Notes under the pieces: generated by a model
What the model saw: only the letters and a program-made list of their open reading frames with translations
What the model was told of the DNA's origin: nothing
The model's database searches: none
Position numbers and translations under genes: made by a program
Source of the DNA: Thermoanaerobaculia bacterium
GTDB lineage: Bacteria; Acidobacteriota; Thermoanaerobaculia; Multivoradales; Multivoraceae
Reading direction: 5' to 3'
Length of the DNA: 64,000 nucleotides
Assembly: GCA_022826745.1 (NCBI GenBank)
Contig: JAJDUI010000006.1
Coordinates: 246,200 to 310,199, forward strand
Shown: positions 10,644 through 20,414 of the stretch, piece by piece
How the letters are laid out: each line of letters begins with the position of its first letter
Numbering within the stretch: position 1 is the stretch's first letter

Positions 10644-11891
10644 ATGGACTTCGAGATTCCCCAGGACATCAAGGACAAGCTGGCCGAGCTCGACGACTTC
10701 ATCGAGCGCGAGATCAGGCCGCTCGAGCAGCAGGACGACAACGCCCGCTTCTTCGATCAGCGCCGGGAGTGGGCGCGGACGGACTTCGAGAACGACGGCA
10801 AGCCGCGGCCCGAGTGGGAGGCCCTGCTGCGCGAGATGAAACGCCGCGCCGACGCCGCCGGCCACCTCCGGTTCGGCCTGCCGAAGGAGCTCGGCGGACA
10901 GGACGGCTCGAACCTGGCGATGGCGGTGATCCGGGAGCACCTGGCCGCCAAGGGGCTGGGCCTGCACAACGACCTGCAGAACGAATCCTCGATCGTCGGC
11001 AACTTCCCGACCGTGATCATGATGCACCGCTTCGGAACGCCGGAGCAGAAGGCGCGGTTCATGGAGGGGATGATGACCGGAGCGGTTCGGATGGGCTTTG
11101 GCCTGACCGAGCCGGACCACGGCTCGGACGCGACCTGGCTCGAGACCTCCGGGGTCCGCGACGGCGACGACTGGGTGATCAACGGCGCCAAGCGCTTCAA
11201 CTCGGGCCTTCACGCAGCGACCCACGACCTGATCTTCGCGCGGACTTCGGGCGATCAGGGGAAGGCCGACGGCGTCACCTGCTTCATCGTGCCGACCGAC
11301 TCGCCCGGCTTCGACGTCCCCTTCATGTGGTGGACCTTCAACATGCCGACGGACCACGCCGAGGTGTCGCTGACGGACGTGCGCGTGCCGAATGACGCCA
11401 TCTTCGGCGAGGAGGGCCGCGGCCTCGCCCTGGCCCAGACCTTCGTCCACGAGAACCGCATCCGGCAGGCGGCGTCAGGCGTCGGCGCGGCTCAGTTCTG
11501 CATCAACGAGAGCATCAGGTACGCACGCGACCGGATCGTCTTCGGCAAGCCGCTCTGGCTCAACCAGGCGATCCAGTTCCCGCTGGCCGAACTCCAGACC
11601 GAATGCGAGATGGTCCGCAACCTGGTCTACAAGACCGCCTGGGAACTCGACCAGCAGCACCACATGGAGGTCACGGACAAGGTCTCCATGTGCAACTACC
11701 GCGCGAACCGCCTCGTCTGCAACGCCGCCGACCGGGCCATCCAGACCCACGGCGGCATCGGCTACACCCGGCACATGCCGTTCGAGCACATCTACCGCCA
11801 CCACCGGCGGTACCGGATCACGGAAGGCTCTGAAGAGATCCAGATCCGCCGCGTGGCGGGGATCATGTTCGGCAAGAAGGCGAAGCGATAG
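10644..11891 (+). CDS. Acyl-CoA dehydrogenase family protein
   Basis: This 415-residue enzyme has the FAD-binding pattern [18 protein letters not shown] and the C-terminal helices [31 protein letters not shown] contains the Glu at the usual catalytic-base position. It shows the SDAT variant after TEP that is also seen in ACAD10/ACAD11-type enzymes. Those enzymes act on 4-phosphorylated acyl-CoA made by an attached APH kinase. Here an APH kinase is encoded by a separate gene 3 kb away on the other strand, which makes a split version possible but unproved. Confidence 0.88.
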   Translation: MDFEIPQDIKDKLAELDDFIEREIRPLEQQDDNARFFDQRREWARTDFENDGKPRPEWEALLREMKRRADAAGHLRFGLPKELGGQDGSNLAMAVIREHLAAKGLGLHNDLQNESSIVGNFPTVIMMHRFGTPEQKARFMEGMMTGAVRMGFGLTEPDHGSDATWLETSGVRDGDDWVINGAKRFNSGLHAATHDLIFARTSGDQGKADGVTCFIVPTDSPGFDVPFMWWTFNMPTDHAEVSLTDVRVPNDAIFGEEGRGLALAQTFVHENRIRQAASGVGAAQFCINESIRYARDRIVFGKPLWLNQAIQFPLAELQTECEMVRNLVYKTAWELDQQHHMEVTDKVSMCNYRANRLVCNAADRAIQTHGGIGYTRHMPFEHIYRHHRRYRITEGSEEIQIRRVAGIMFGKKAKR

Positions 11892-11898
11892 GCGGAAC

Positions 11899-11916
11899 CC
11901 GGCGCTATGACGCCGG
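11899..11916. terminator. Hairpin at convergent gene ends
   Basis: CCGGCG (11899-11904) pairs with CGCCGG (11911-11916) around a 6-nt loop that contains the stop codon of the minus-strand gene. It lies in the 13-base gap after the acyl-CoA dehydrogenase. No T-run follows, so efficiency is uncertain. Confidence 0.35.
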
Positions 11917-13221
11917 CTCCAGAATCGCCTGATAGGTGAGACGTCGGGAGAGCGATCGGACATCCGGCCGCCGCGGTCCGAAGTGCTGGATCATGCCGAC
12001 GAAGACGAGGTCTTCCTTCGGATCGATCCAGAACCAGGTGCCGGCCGCGCCGCCCCAGTAGTACTCGCCCTTCGAGATGCCGTCGGCCGCCACCGGGTCT
12101 AGAACGACGGCGAAGTCGAGGCCAAAGCCGGTGCCCGGGGACATCTCCTTGAGCTCGCGGGGCAGGTGGTTCAGGTGCATCAGCCTGACGGTCGAGGGCG
12201 CGAGGATGCGGACGCCGTCCAGCTCGCCGCCGTTGAGCAGCATCTGGCTGAACCGCATGTAGTCCATCGTGGTCGACACCAGGCCGCCGCCGCCCGAGAG
12301 GAAGCTCGGCGGGTCGAAGTAGCTGCGCCGGCCGCCGAAGCCCTCCTGCGGCATCAGGTTCCCGTCCGCGTCGTGGGTGTAGACCTGGGCGAAGCGGTCC
12401 GCCTTGTCCTCGGCCACGTGGAAGGCGGTGTCGTTCATGCCCAGCGGGCCGAACAACCGCTCGTTGAGGAACTCGTCGAACTTCTGCCCGGAGAGCACCT
12501 CGACCAGATAGCCCTGGACGTCGACCGCGACGCTGTAGTGCCACATCGAGCCGGGCTGCTGGCGCAGCGGGATCTTCGACAGCTTGTCGATCATGTCCTT
12601 GAGCGTCGAGTCGTTGTCGAGGACGTTCGCCTCGTTGTACAGCGCGTCTACCTGGGACTGGGAGAAGATGCCGTAGCTGAGGCCGGAGGTATGCGCCATC
12701 AGCTCGCGGATCGTCATCGGGTGGTCGGCCGGCTCGGTGATCGGCTGGCCGTTCGGCCCGTCTTCCTTGGCGACGACCAGTCCCTCGAACTCGGGGATGT
12801 AGCGGTGGACCGGGTCGGAGAGCCGGAACTTGCCTTCCTCGTAGAGCATCATCAGCGCCACGCCGGTGATCGGCTTGGTCATCGAGTAGATGCGGAAGAT
12901 GACGTCTTCGCTCATCTCGGAGCCGGCCTCGATGTCGCGGTGGCCGAAGGTGCCGAAGTGGGCGATCTTGCCCTGGCGCGAGATCATCGTCGTGATGCCG
13001 GAGAGCAGACCATCGTCGACGAGGCCCTGCATCGCTTCGTTCAGGCGTTCGAGGCGCTCGCTCGACATGCCGACTTCTTCGGGCGCCACCCTGGCCAGGT
13101 CGCGGGGGCCCTGCATCGGAACGTCGGCGCGCGACTGGCCGCAGGCGACCAGACCGAGGCTCAGGAGGGCGACGGCGAGGAGCGCGGCCACCAGGCGGAA
13201 CACTTGGGCGGAGCGAGTCAT
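11905..13221 (-). CDS. Class C beta-lactamase-like serine hydrolase, lipoprotein
   Basis: This 438-residue protein starts with a lipoprotein signal peptide (ALLAVALLSLGLVAC, lipobox LVAC). The fold is that of beta-lactamase class C / penicillin-binding-protein-like esterases. The catalytic SxxK is SMTK within FRIYSMTKPITG. The second motif begins with Tyr in MWHYSVAVD, and the third-motif region is WGGAAGTWFW. Such proteins are usually esterases or D-amino peptidases and rarely true beta-lactamases. The start is the ATG at 13221 with GGGAG upstream. It is divergent from the CBS gene. Confidence 0.87.
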   Translation of the reverse strand: MTRSAQVFRLVAALLAVALLSLGLVACGQSRADVPMQGPRDLARVAPEEVGMSSERLERLNEAMQGLVDDGLLSGITTMISRQGKIAHFGTFGHRDIEAGSEMSEDVIFRIYSMTKPITGVALMMLYEEGKFRLSDPVHRYIPEFEGLVVAKEDGPNGQPITEPADHPMTIRELMAHTSGLSYGIFSQSQVDALYNEANVLDNDSTLKDMIDKLSKIPLRQQPGSMWHYSVAVDVQGYLVEVLSGQKFDEFLNERLFGPLGMNDTAFHVAEDKADRFAQVYTHDADGNLMPQEGFGGRRSYFDPPSFLSGGGGLVSTTMDYMRFSQMLLNGGELDGVRILAPSTVRLMHLNHLPRELKEMSPGTGFGLDFAVVLDPVAADGISKGEYYWGGAAGTWFWIDPKEDLVFVGMIQHFGPRRPDVRSLSRRLTYQAILEPAS

Positions 13222-13337
13222 GAAACTCTCCCTTGACGGACGGTGAAACGGGACTTGGAGAAACGGCAAGACTAGCAGTCGGGAAGTGGCGCCGGAAGCT
13301 CTGTGCCGGCGTGCCGGAGGCCGCCCGTGGACGGGTC

Positions 13338-13358
13338 GTCACTGTTACGATCAGTGAC
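13338..13358 (+). promoter_or_regulatory. Inverted repeat and extended -10 motif upstream of the CBS gene
   Basis: GTCACTG (13338-13344) and CAGTGAC (13352-13358) form a perfect 7-bp inverted repeat around TTACGAT. The centre reads TGTTACGAT, which fits an extended -10 (TG-n-TACGAT, hexamer 13346-13351). The repeat ends six bases before the ATG at 13365 and no Shine-Dalgarno is present. It may be an operator overlapping a promoter for a nearly leaderless transcript, or an RNA hairpin at the start codon. Confidence 0.4.
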
Positions 13359-13364
13359 TTCCCG

Positions 13365-14369
13365 ATGGAGAAGACGATCGACAGGCCGAAGCTCGCCCGG
13401 GACATCATGGTGACCAGGCTGGTCACGGTGCATCCGCGCACTCATGTCTTCGACGGCATCGCGGCGTTGCTCCGCCACCGGATCACCGGCGCGCCGGTGA
13501 TCGGCGAACGCCACCGCTATCTCGGCATGCTGTCGGAGAAGAGCTGCCTGACCGTCCTGACCGTAACGGCGCGGGCGGCGGACGAGCGCGGGCTGGCAGC
13601 GAGCCGCGGTTCGCGGTCGCAGGACTTCATGGCCAGGCGCCTGGTAACCCTCCGGGCCGGCATGCCGGCGCTCGACGCGATCGCCCTCCTGCTGAAGAAC
13701 CGGATCTCGGGCGCGCCGGTGGTGGATCGGGCCGGTCGCTTCCTGGGGGTCTTCTCCGAGAAGTTCTCGATGGACGTGCTGCTCGGCCTGGCCTACGACC
13801 AGTTGCCGGCGGCGCCCGTGGATGCGTTCATGAACACGGACTTCGGACGGGTGATCGAGGGCTCCGAACCGTTGCTCGAGATCGCGCAGCGTTTTCTCGA
13901 CACGCCGTACCGGCGTCTCCCGGTGGTTCGGGACGGGGCACTCGTGGGCCAGGTCAGCCGCCGGGACGTGCTCGCGGCGGAGCATCATCTGACCTCTGCC
14001 CTCGACGGCCGGCGGTCCATCCTGCGGGAGCGCAGCAGCGAGCTGGGCCTGGAGGATCTGGCCGCGCCGGATGAAGAAGGCGAACCGGGAGATTTCGAAC
14101 TCGACTCCACGGACGCCTCGGCCTTCATGGACCGCAAGGCACGGACGATCTCCGAGGACACCGACCTCCTTAGCATCGCGCGCATCTTCAAGAGTACGCC
14201 GTACCGCCGCCTGCCCGTGCTGCGGGGCCGCCGGCTTGTTGGCCAGATCAGCCGACGCGACGTGCTCGCCGCCACCCACGGCCTGCTGGTGCGCGCGCCG
14301 CAGCCCGGCCAGGCGTTGCTCTACCTGAGCGCCGTCGTCGACTCCGGTGAGCGGCCGTCGCTGTCCTGA
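13365..14369 (+). CDS. Four-CBS-domain protein
   Basis: The protein has 334 residues and is made entirely of CBS domains, at about residues 9-65, 86-140, 152-205 and 252-303. A linker rich in acidic residues (~220-250) separates the third and fourth. Repeats end in similar turns (YRRLPVVRDGALVGQVSRRDVLAA and PYRRLPVLRGRRLVGQISRRDV, quoted here as paired ends of CBS3 and CBS4), so those two look like a recent duplication. CBS pairs bind adenine nucleotides and act as energy or nucleotide sensors. No effector domain is attached. The start ATG at 13365 follows an inverted repeat with no Shine-Dalgarno. Confidence 0.82.
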   Translation: MEKTIDRPKLARDIMVTRLVTVHPRTHVFDGIAALLRHRITGAPVIGERHRYLGMLSEKSCLTVLTVTARAADERGLAASRGSRSQDFMARRLVTLRAGMPALDAIALLLKNRISGAPVVDRAGRFLGVFSEKFSMDVLLGLAYDQLPAAPVDAFMNTDFGRVIEGSEPLLEIAQRFLDTPYRRLPVVRDGALVGQVSRRDVLAAEHHLTSALDGRRSILRERSSELGLEDLAAPDEEGEPGDFELDSTDASAFMDRKARTISEDTDLLSIARIFKSTPYRRLPVLRGRRLVGQISRRDVLAATHGLLVRAPQPGQALLYLSAVVDSGERPSLS

Positions 14370-14438
14370 ACGCGAACCCCTGAGCAGGCACCACACGTGA
14401 AGCGAGCCGGCCGCCGTACCCTGCCTGAAGGAGGAGAC

Positions 14439-16118
14439 ATGTCCCATCCGCCCATCGAACTGTCGGAGCAGGCCCGCCGGGGTCTGTTCGCACTGCTTGG
14501 CCTCGCGGCCCTTGTGCTGCTGGCCGCGGGGCCGGCCGCAGCCGCGGCGGACGACGACGAGCCGAAGCTGGTGGAGCCGGCGCCGCCGCGACCGGACGGC
14601 GAGGGCGAAGGGCCATTCGACCGCCTGATCCTGCGCGGCGTGATGGTAGTCGACGGCACCGGCGCGCCGCCCATGGGACCGGTGGACATCGTCATCGAAG
14701 GCAACCGGATCGAGCAGATCCAGAGTCTCGGCATGGCGAACACCGAGATCGACGAAAGCAGGCGCCCCAAGGACGCCGACCACGAGCTCGATCTCTCCGG
14801 TTCCTGGGTGCTGCCGGGACTCATCGATCTCCACGTCCACACCGGCGGCGTGCCGAAGGCGCCGCGTGCCGAGTACATCTACAAGCTGTGGATGGCGCAC
14901 GGCATCACGACGGCGCGCGGCGTGCCTACCGGGCCACTGGAGTGGGACCTGAGCGAGAAGGAGCGCAGCCGCAAGAACGAGATCACCGCGCCGCGTTTCG
15001 TCTCGTATCAGCGTCCGGGGAGCGGCAAGGAGTGGAAGGACCGGGACATTCGCACTCCCGCGGACGCCCGCGAGTGGGTGCGATACGCCCATGAGAAGGG
15101 CGTTGACGGTCTCAAGCTCGGCGCCTTCCCGCCGAAGATCATGGCGGCGCTGCTCGACGAGGCCGGAAGCCTGGGCATGGGGTCGACCGCCCACCTCGAC
15201 CAGATGGGGGTCGGCAACATGAACGCGATCGACTCCGCGCGGCTGGGACTGGTCGGGATGACCCACTTCTACGGCCTGTTCGAGTCGATGTACGAGGGCG
15301 CCGACGTGCAGCCCTGGCCGGCCGAGATGAACTACATGGACGAGCAGTTCCGCTTCGGACAGGTGGCGCGGCAGTGGAGGCTGGTCGAGCCCGGAGGCGA
15401 GCGCTGGAACGCCCTGCTGCAGGAGTTCCTGGAGCTCGACTTCTTCATCAACCCGACGATGACGATCTACTCTGCCAGCCGCGACGTGATGCGGGCACGC
15501 AACGCCGACTGGCACGCGGACTACACGCTGCCCAGCCTGGCCGAGTTCTACGCCCCCAGCCGCCTGGACCACGGCTCCTACTGGTTCTACTGGACGACGG
15601 CGGACGAGGTGGCCTGGAAGAACTTCTACCGGGTCTGGATGCGGTTCCTGAACGAGTACAAGAACCGCGGCGGCCGGGTCACCGTGGGTTCGGACTCGGG
15701 GTTCATCTACCAGACCTACGGTTTCGGCACGATCCTCGAACTCGAGATGCTGCAGGAGGCGGGCTTCCATCCGCTCGAGGTGATCCGCTCGGCGACGATG
15801 CACGGCGCCGAGGAACTCGTGAAGGCCAGCGGCGAAGACATCGAGATCGGGATCGTGCGGGAAGGGATGCTCGCCGACCTCCTCGTCGTCGACGAGAACC
15901 CGCTCGCCAACCTGAAGGTGCTCTATGGCACGGGCGCCGTCCGGCTGAACGACGACACCGGCCGCCCCGAGCGGGTCGGCGGCGTCCGCTACACGATCAA
16001 GGACGGCATCGTCTACGACGCGAAGAAGCTGCTCGCGGACGTGGCGGATATGGTTGCCGCCGCCAGGATGCAGTCCGGGAGCCCGCTGCAGGAGACGACG
16101 GGAGGAGCCCGGCCGTAG
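14439..16118 (+). CDS. Secreted amidohydrolase
   Basis: This 559-residue protein carries an N-terminal hydrophobic segment (LFALLGLAALVLLAAGPAAA) that exports it. The amidohydrolase-superfamily domain begins at DRLILRGVMVVDGTGAPP. The first metal motif is GLIDLHVHTGG. Later elements are STAHLDQMGV, RVTVGSDSGFI (the usual Asp position) and MLADLLVVDENPLANLKVLYG, the classic C-terminal beta-sandwich end. The substrate is unknown; imidazolonepropionase- and dipeptidase-like members share this layout. The ATG at 14439 has GGAGGAG just upstream. A GTG 14 codons earlier is a less likely start. The next secreted hydrolase follows after 52 bases. Confidence 0.87.
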   Translation: MSHPPIELSEQARRGLFALLGLAALVLLAAGPAAAAADDDEPKLVEPAPPRPDGEGEGPFDRLILRGVMVVDGTGAPPMGPVDIVIEGNRIEQIQSLGMANTEIDESRRPKDADHELDLSGSWVLPGLIDLHVHTGGVPKAPRAEYIYKLWMAHGITTARGVPTGPLEWDLSEKERSRKNEITAPRFVSYQRPGSGKEWKDRDIRTPADAREWVRYAHEKGVDGLKLGAFPPKIMAALLDEAGSLGMGSTAHLDQMGVGNMNAIDSARLGLVGMTHFYGLFESMYEGADVQPWPAEMNYMDEQFRFGQVARQWRLVEPGGERWNALLQEFLELDFFINPTMTIYSASRDVMRARNADWHADYTLPSLAEFYAPSRLDHGSYWFYWTTADEVAWKNFYRVWMRFLNEYKNRGGRVTVGSDSGFIYQTYGFGTILELEMLQEAGFHPLEVIRSATMHGAEELVKASGEDIEIGIVREGMLADLLVVDENPLANLKVLYGTGAVRLNDDTGRPERVGGVRYTIKDGIVYDAKKLLADVADMVAAARMQSGSPLQETTGGARP

Positions 16119-16170
16119 CGACCGGGCGCAGACGCCGCCGCGCGAACACACAGAAAACAGGGAGAACCCA

Positions 16171-17049
16171 GTGAAACAGACACTCGTCAAGCAAGCAGTC
16201 GTCGTCCTGATCGCCGCCGCCCTTCTCGCCTCACCGCTGTCGGCGGGAGCCGGGACGAAGGTCCAGGCCGACGTCGTCTACGGCCACAAGATGGGCATGG
16301 CGCTCACGTTCGATGCGCTGGTGCCGGCCGAACAGAACGGCGCGGCCGTCCTCTTCATGGTCAGCGGCGGCTGGTTCTCCCGCTGGTCCGATCCCCACCG
16401 GATTGTGTCCGGCGAAGGCCGGCAGTTCGGCGCGGTCGGCGAGCTCCTGGACCACGGTTACGCCGTGTTCATGGTTCGCCACGGCTCGGCGCCGCTGTTC
16501 AAGGTTCCCGAGGCGGTCGCGGACGTGCGCCGCGCCGTGCGCTACATCCGCCTGAACGCGGACGACTTCGGCATCGACGCGGACCGGATGGGTGTCTTCG
16601 GCGGCAGCGCCGGCGGCCACCTGTCGCTCATGCTCGGCAACGCCTCGGACGAAGGAAACTCCGAGAGCAACGACCCGATCGAGCAGACCGGCAACCGGGT
16701 GGCGGCCGTCGTCGCCTACTTCCCGCCGGTCGACCTGCAGGGGATAGCCGGGCCGAACGACCGTTTCCCGGCCCTCGACTTCGATCCCGCGAAGGCCGCC
16801 CACATCTCGCCGGTTCTCTTCGTCAGCGAGGACGACCCGCCGACGTTGCTGATTCACGGCGACCGGGACGAACTCGTGCCGCTCTCCAACAGCGAACGGA
16901 TCAAGGCCGCCTTCGACGAGGCGAACGTCACCTCGAAGCTGATCGTGATCGAGGGCGCCGCCCACGGTTTCCGCGGTGAGGACGGCCAGCGCGCTTCGAG
17001 CGCGCTCGTCGCCTGGTTCAACGAGCACCTGGGAGTGTCGTCGGACTGA
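16171..17049 (+). CDS. Secreted alpha/beta hydrolase (esterase/BD-FAE-like)
   Basis: The protein has 292 residues with a signal peptide (QAVVVLIAAALLASPLSAGA). It is an alpha/beta hydrolase with VSGGWFSRWSD near the oxyanion hole, nucleophile elbow FGGSAGGHLSL, Asp in IHGDRDELVP and His in EGAAHGFRG. This set is typical of the hormone-sensitive-lipase/BD-FAE group of acetyl esterases. The start is a GTG at 16171 with GGGAG seven bases upstream. It is likely cotranscribed with the preceding secreted amidohydrolase. Confidence 0.85.
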   Translation: MKQTLVKQAVVVLIAAALLASPLSAGAGTKVQADVVYGHKMGMALTFDALVPAEQNGAAVLFMVSGGWFSRWSDPHRIVSGEGRQFGAVGELLDHGYAVFMVRHGSAPLFKVPEAVADVRRAVRYIRLNADDFGIDADRMGVFGGSAGGHLSLMLGNASDEGNSESNDPIEQTGNRVAAVVAYFPPVDLQGIAGPNDRFPALDFDPAKAAHISPVLFVSEDDPPTLLIHGDRDELVPLSNSERIKAAFDEANVTSKLIVIEGAAHGFRGEDGQRASSALVAWFNEHLGVSSD

Positions 17050-17050
17050 C

Positions 17051-18673
<1,623 letters not shown>

Positions 18674-18765
18674 CGTGGCGCTCCAGGGTCCGGCAGTTCT
18701 GGTGTATTGGCGGGTGTCGGAGCGGTACCTTAGCGACTCGATGTCGGCCCGCGTAGACTCCGCCG

Positions 18766-20316
18766 GTGGATCCCGTCCGGCTGGAACTGTTCTCGAACCG
18801 GTTCGCCGCCATCGCGTCCGAGATGGGCGTGATGCTGCAGCGGACGGCGATGTCGGTGAACGTTAAGGAGCGTCTCGACTTCTCGTGCGGGATGCTCGAC
18901 GCGGAAGGGCGATTGCTGGTCAACGCGCCCCACATTCCGGTCCACCTCGGCGCGCTCGGCGAATGCGTGCGACGGGTCGCGGCGGAACTCGAGCTCGGTG
19001 CCGGCGACGTCGCGGTGACGAACCATCCGGGCTACGGTGGATCCCACCTGCCCGACATCACGGTCATTTCTCCCGTCTTCGTGGAGGGCCGGCTGCTGGG
19101 CTACGTTGCCAACCGGGCACACCACGCCGAGCTGGGCGGCATCCGGCCGGGCTCGATGCCGCCCGAGGCCCGCAGCCTGGCGGAAGAGGGCGTGGTCATC
19201 GCGCCTCAGTACCTGGTACGGGCAGGGGAGCCGCAGTGGGAGCGGATCGAGGCCCTGCTGGCGGGCGGCCCGGCCCCCTCCCGCTCGGTGGCGGAGAACC
19301 TGGCCGACCTGGGCGCGGCGGTGGCCGCCAACCGGCGCGGCGTGGCGGCCCTGCGCCAGCTCGCCGCGGACGCCGGCGAGGAGGAGGTGCGCCGCTACAT
19401 GTCGGCGCTCTTCTCGCGCGCCGCCGACCGGATGCGGTCGGCGCTGGAGGATCACGTTCGGAGCACCGGCCGCCAGTCCTTCCACGCCCGGGAACGGCTG
19501 GACGACGGTTCGCCGATCGAAGTCGAGGTGACGGTGGATCGCGGTTCGGCGCGGATCGACTTCACGGGCAGCGCACCCGTCCACGCCGGCAACCTGAACG
19601 CGACGCCGGCGATCGTGCGGAGCGCGACGATCTACGTGCTGCGGTTGCTGATCGGGGTGCCGCTCCAGCTCAACGAGGGGTTGCTCGAACCGGTCGAGAT
19701 CGAGATTCCGCGCGGCATGCTGAACCCGGAGTTCCCGGCTGACCCCGGGCGCTGCCCGGCAGTCGTTGGCGGCAACGTGGAGACGAGCCAGCGGGTCGTC
19801 GACACGCTGATCAAGGCGCTTGGACTCTGCGCCTGCGGGCAGGGCACGATGAACAACACCCTGTTCGGCGACGACACCTTCGGCTACTACGAGACGGTCG
19901 GCGGCGGCGCCGGGGCCGGGCCAGGGTTCCGGGGGGCGAGCGGCGTCCATACCCACATGACGAACACGCGCATCACCGACCCCGAAGTGCTTGAGCATCG
20001 GTATCCGGTCCGTCTCGAACGCTTCGCCCTTCGCCGCGGATCGGGCGGGCCGGGCCGCTATCCCGGCGGCGACGGCCTGCGCCGGGAGCTGCGCTTCCTC
20101 ACGCCGCAACAGGTTTCGGTGCTCGGCCAGCACCGGGTGGAACGTCCCTACGGCGTCGACGGCGGGGCGAGCGGTTCAACGGGCCGCGCCCGTATCCTGC
20201 GTACCGCGGGGGGCGTCCAGGAACTCGCCTCGGTCGACCAGGTCGACGTGATGCCCGGGGATCTCCTGGTACTGGAGACGCCGGGTGGCGGCGGTTGGGG
20301 CGCCGGGCGCCCCTGA
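18766..20316 (+). CDS. Hydantoinase B / oxoprolinase family protein (HyuB)
   Basis: This 516-residue protein covers the HyuB half of the ATP-dependent hydantoinase/5-oxoprolinase/acetone carboxylase superfamily. Characteristic stretches are the start ([21 protein letters not shown]), [58 protein letters not shown] (family Gly/His-rich stretch, quoted in part) and the C-terminal [10 protein letters not shown]. The usual partner HyuA, the ATPase half, is not on either side, nor fused. The start is a GTG at 18766. It may pair with a distant HyuA or act alone. Confidence 0.85.
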   Translation: MDPVRLELFSNRFAAIASEMGVMLQRTAMSVNVKERLDFSCGMLDAEGRLLVNAPHIPVHLGALGECVRRVAAELELGAGDVAVTNHPGYGGSHLPDITVISPVFVEGRLLGYVANRAHHAELGGIRPGSMPPEARSLAEEGVVIAPQYLVRAGEPQWERIEALLAGGPAPSRSVAENLADLGAAVAANRRGVAALRQLAADAGEEEVRRYMSALFSRAADRMRSALEDHVRSTGRQSFHARERLDDGSPIEVEVTVDRGSARIDFTGSAPVHAGNLNATPAIVRSATIYVLRLLIGVPLQLNEGLLEPVEIEIPRGMLNPEFPADPGRCPAVVGGNVETSQRVVDTLIKALGLCACGQGTMNNTLFGDDTFGYYETVGGGAGAGPGFRGASGVHTHMTNTRITDPEVLEHRYPVRLERFALRRGSGGPGRYPGGDGLRRELRFLTPQQVSVLGQHRVERPYGVDGGASGSTGRARILRTAGGVQELASVDQVDVMPGDLLVLETPGGGGWGAGRP

Positions 20317-20318
20317 TT

Positions 20319-20352
20319 CGACGTGGCCGGACGCGACGTGGCCGGATAGAAT
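20319..20352 (+). promoter_or_regulatory. Tandem 13-bp direct repeats and -10-like box upstream of the acyl-CoA dehydrogenase
   Basis: CGACGTGGCCGGA occurs at 20319-20331 and again at 20334-20346, a 15-bp period. TAGAAT, five of six to the -10 consensus, follows at 20347-20352. The first copy covers the place where a -35 box would be (no good hexamer there), which is the layout of an activator-dependent or repressed promoter. The predicted start site is near 20360, about 55 bases before the ATG. Confidence 0.4.
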
Positions 20353-20414
20353 GCGCGCCCGCCCGGGAAGTCGGGGCGAACCCTGCCAGCCAGCACCCAA
20401 CAGGAGCCGAGTCG

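Noticed and set aside
13272..16190. A 972-codon minus-strand open frame
   Set aside because: It is antisense to the four-CBS and amidohydrolase genes, which have clear domains, signal peptide and ribosome sites.
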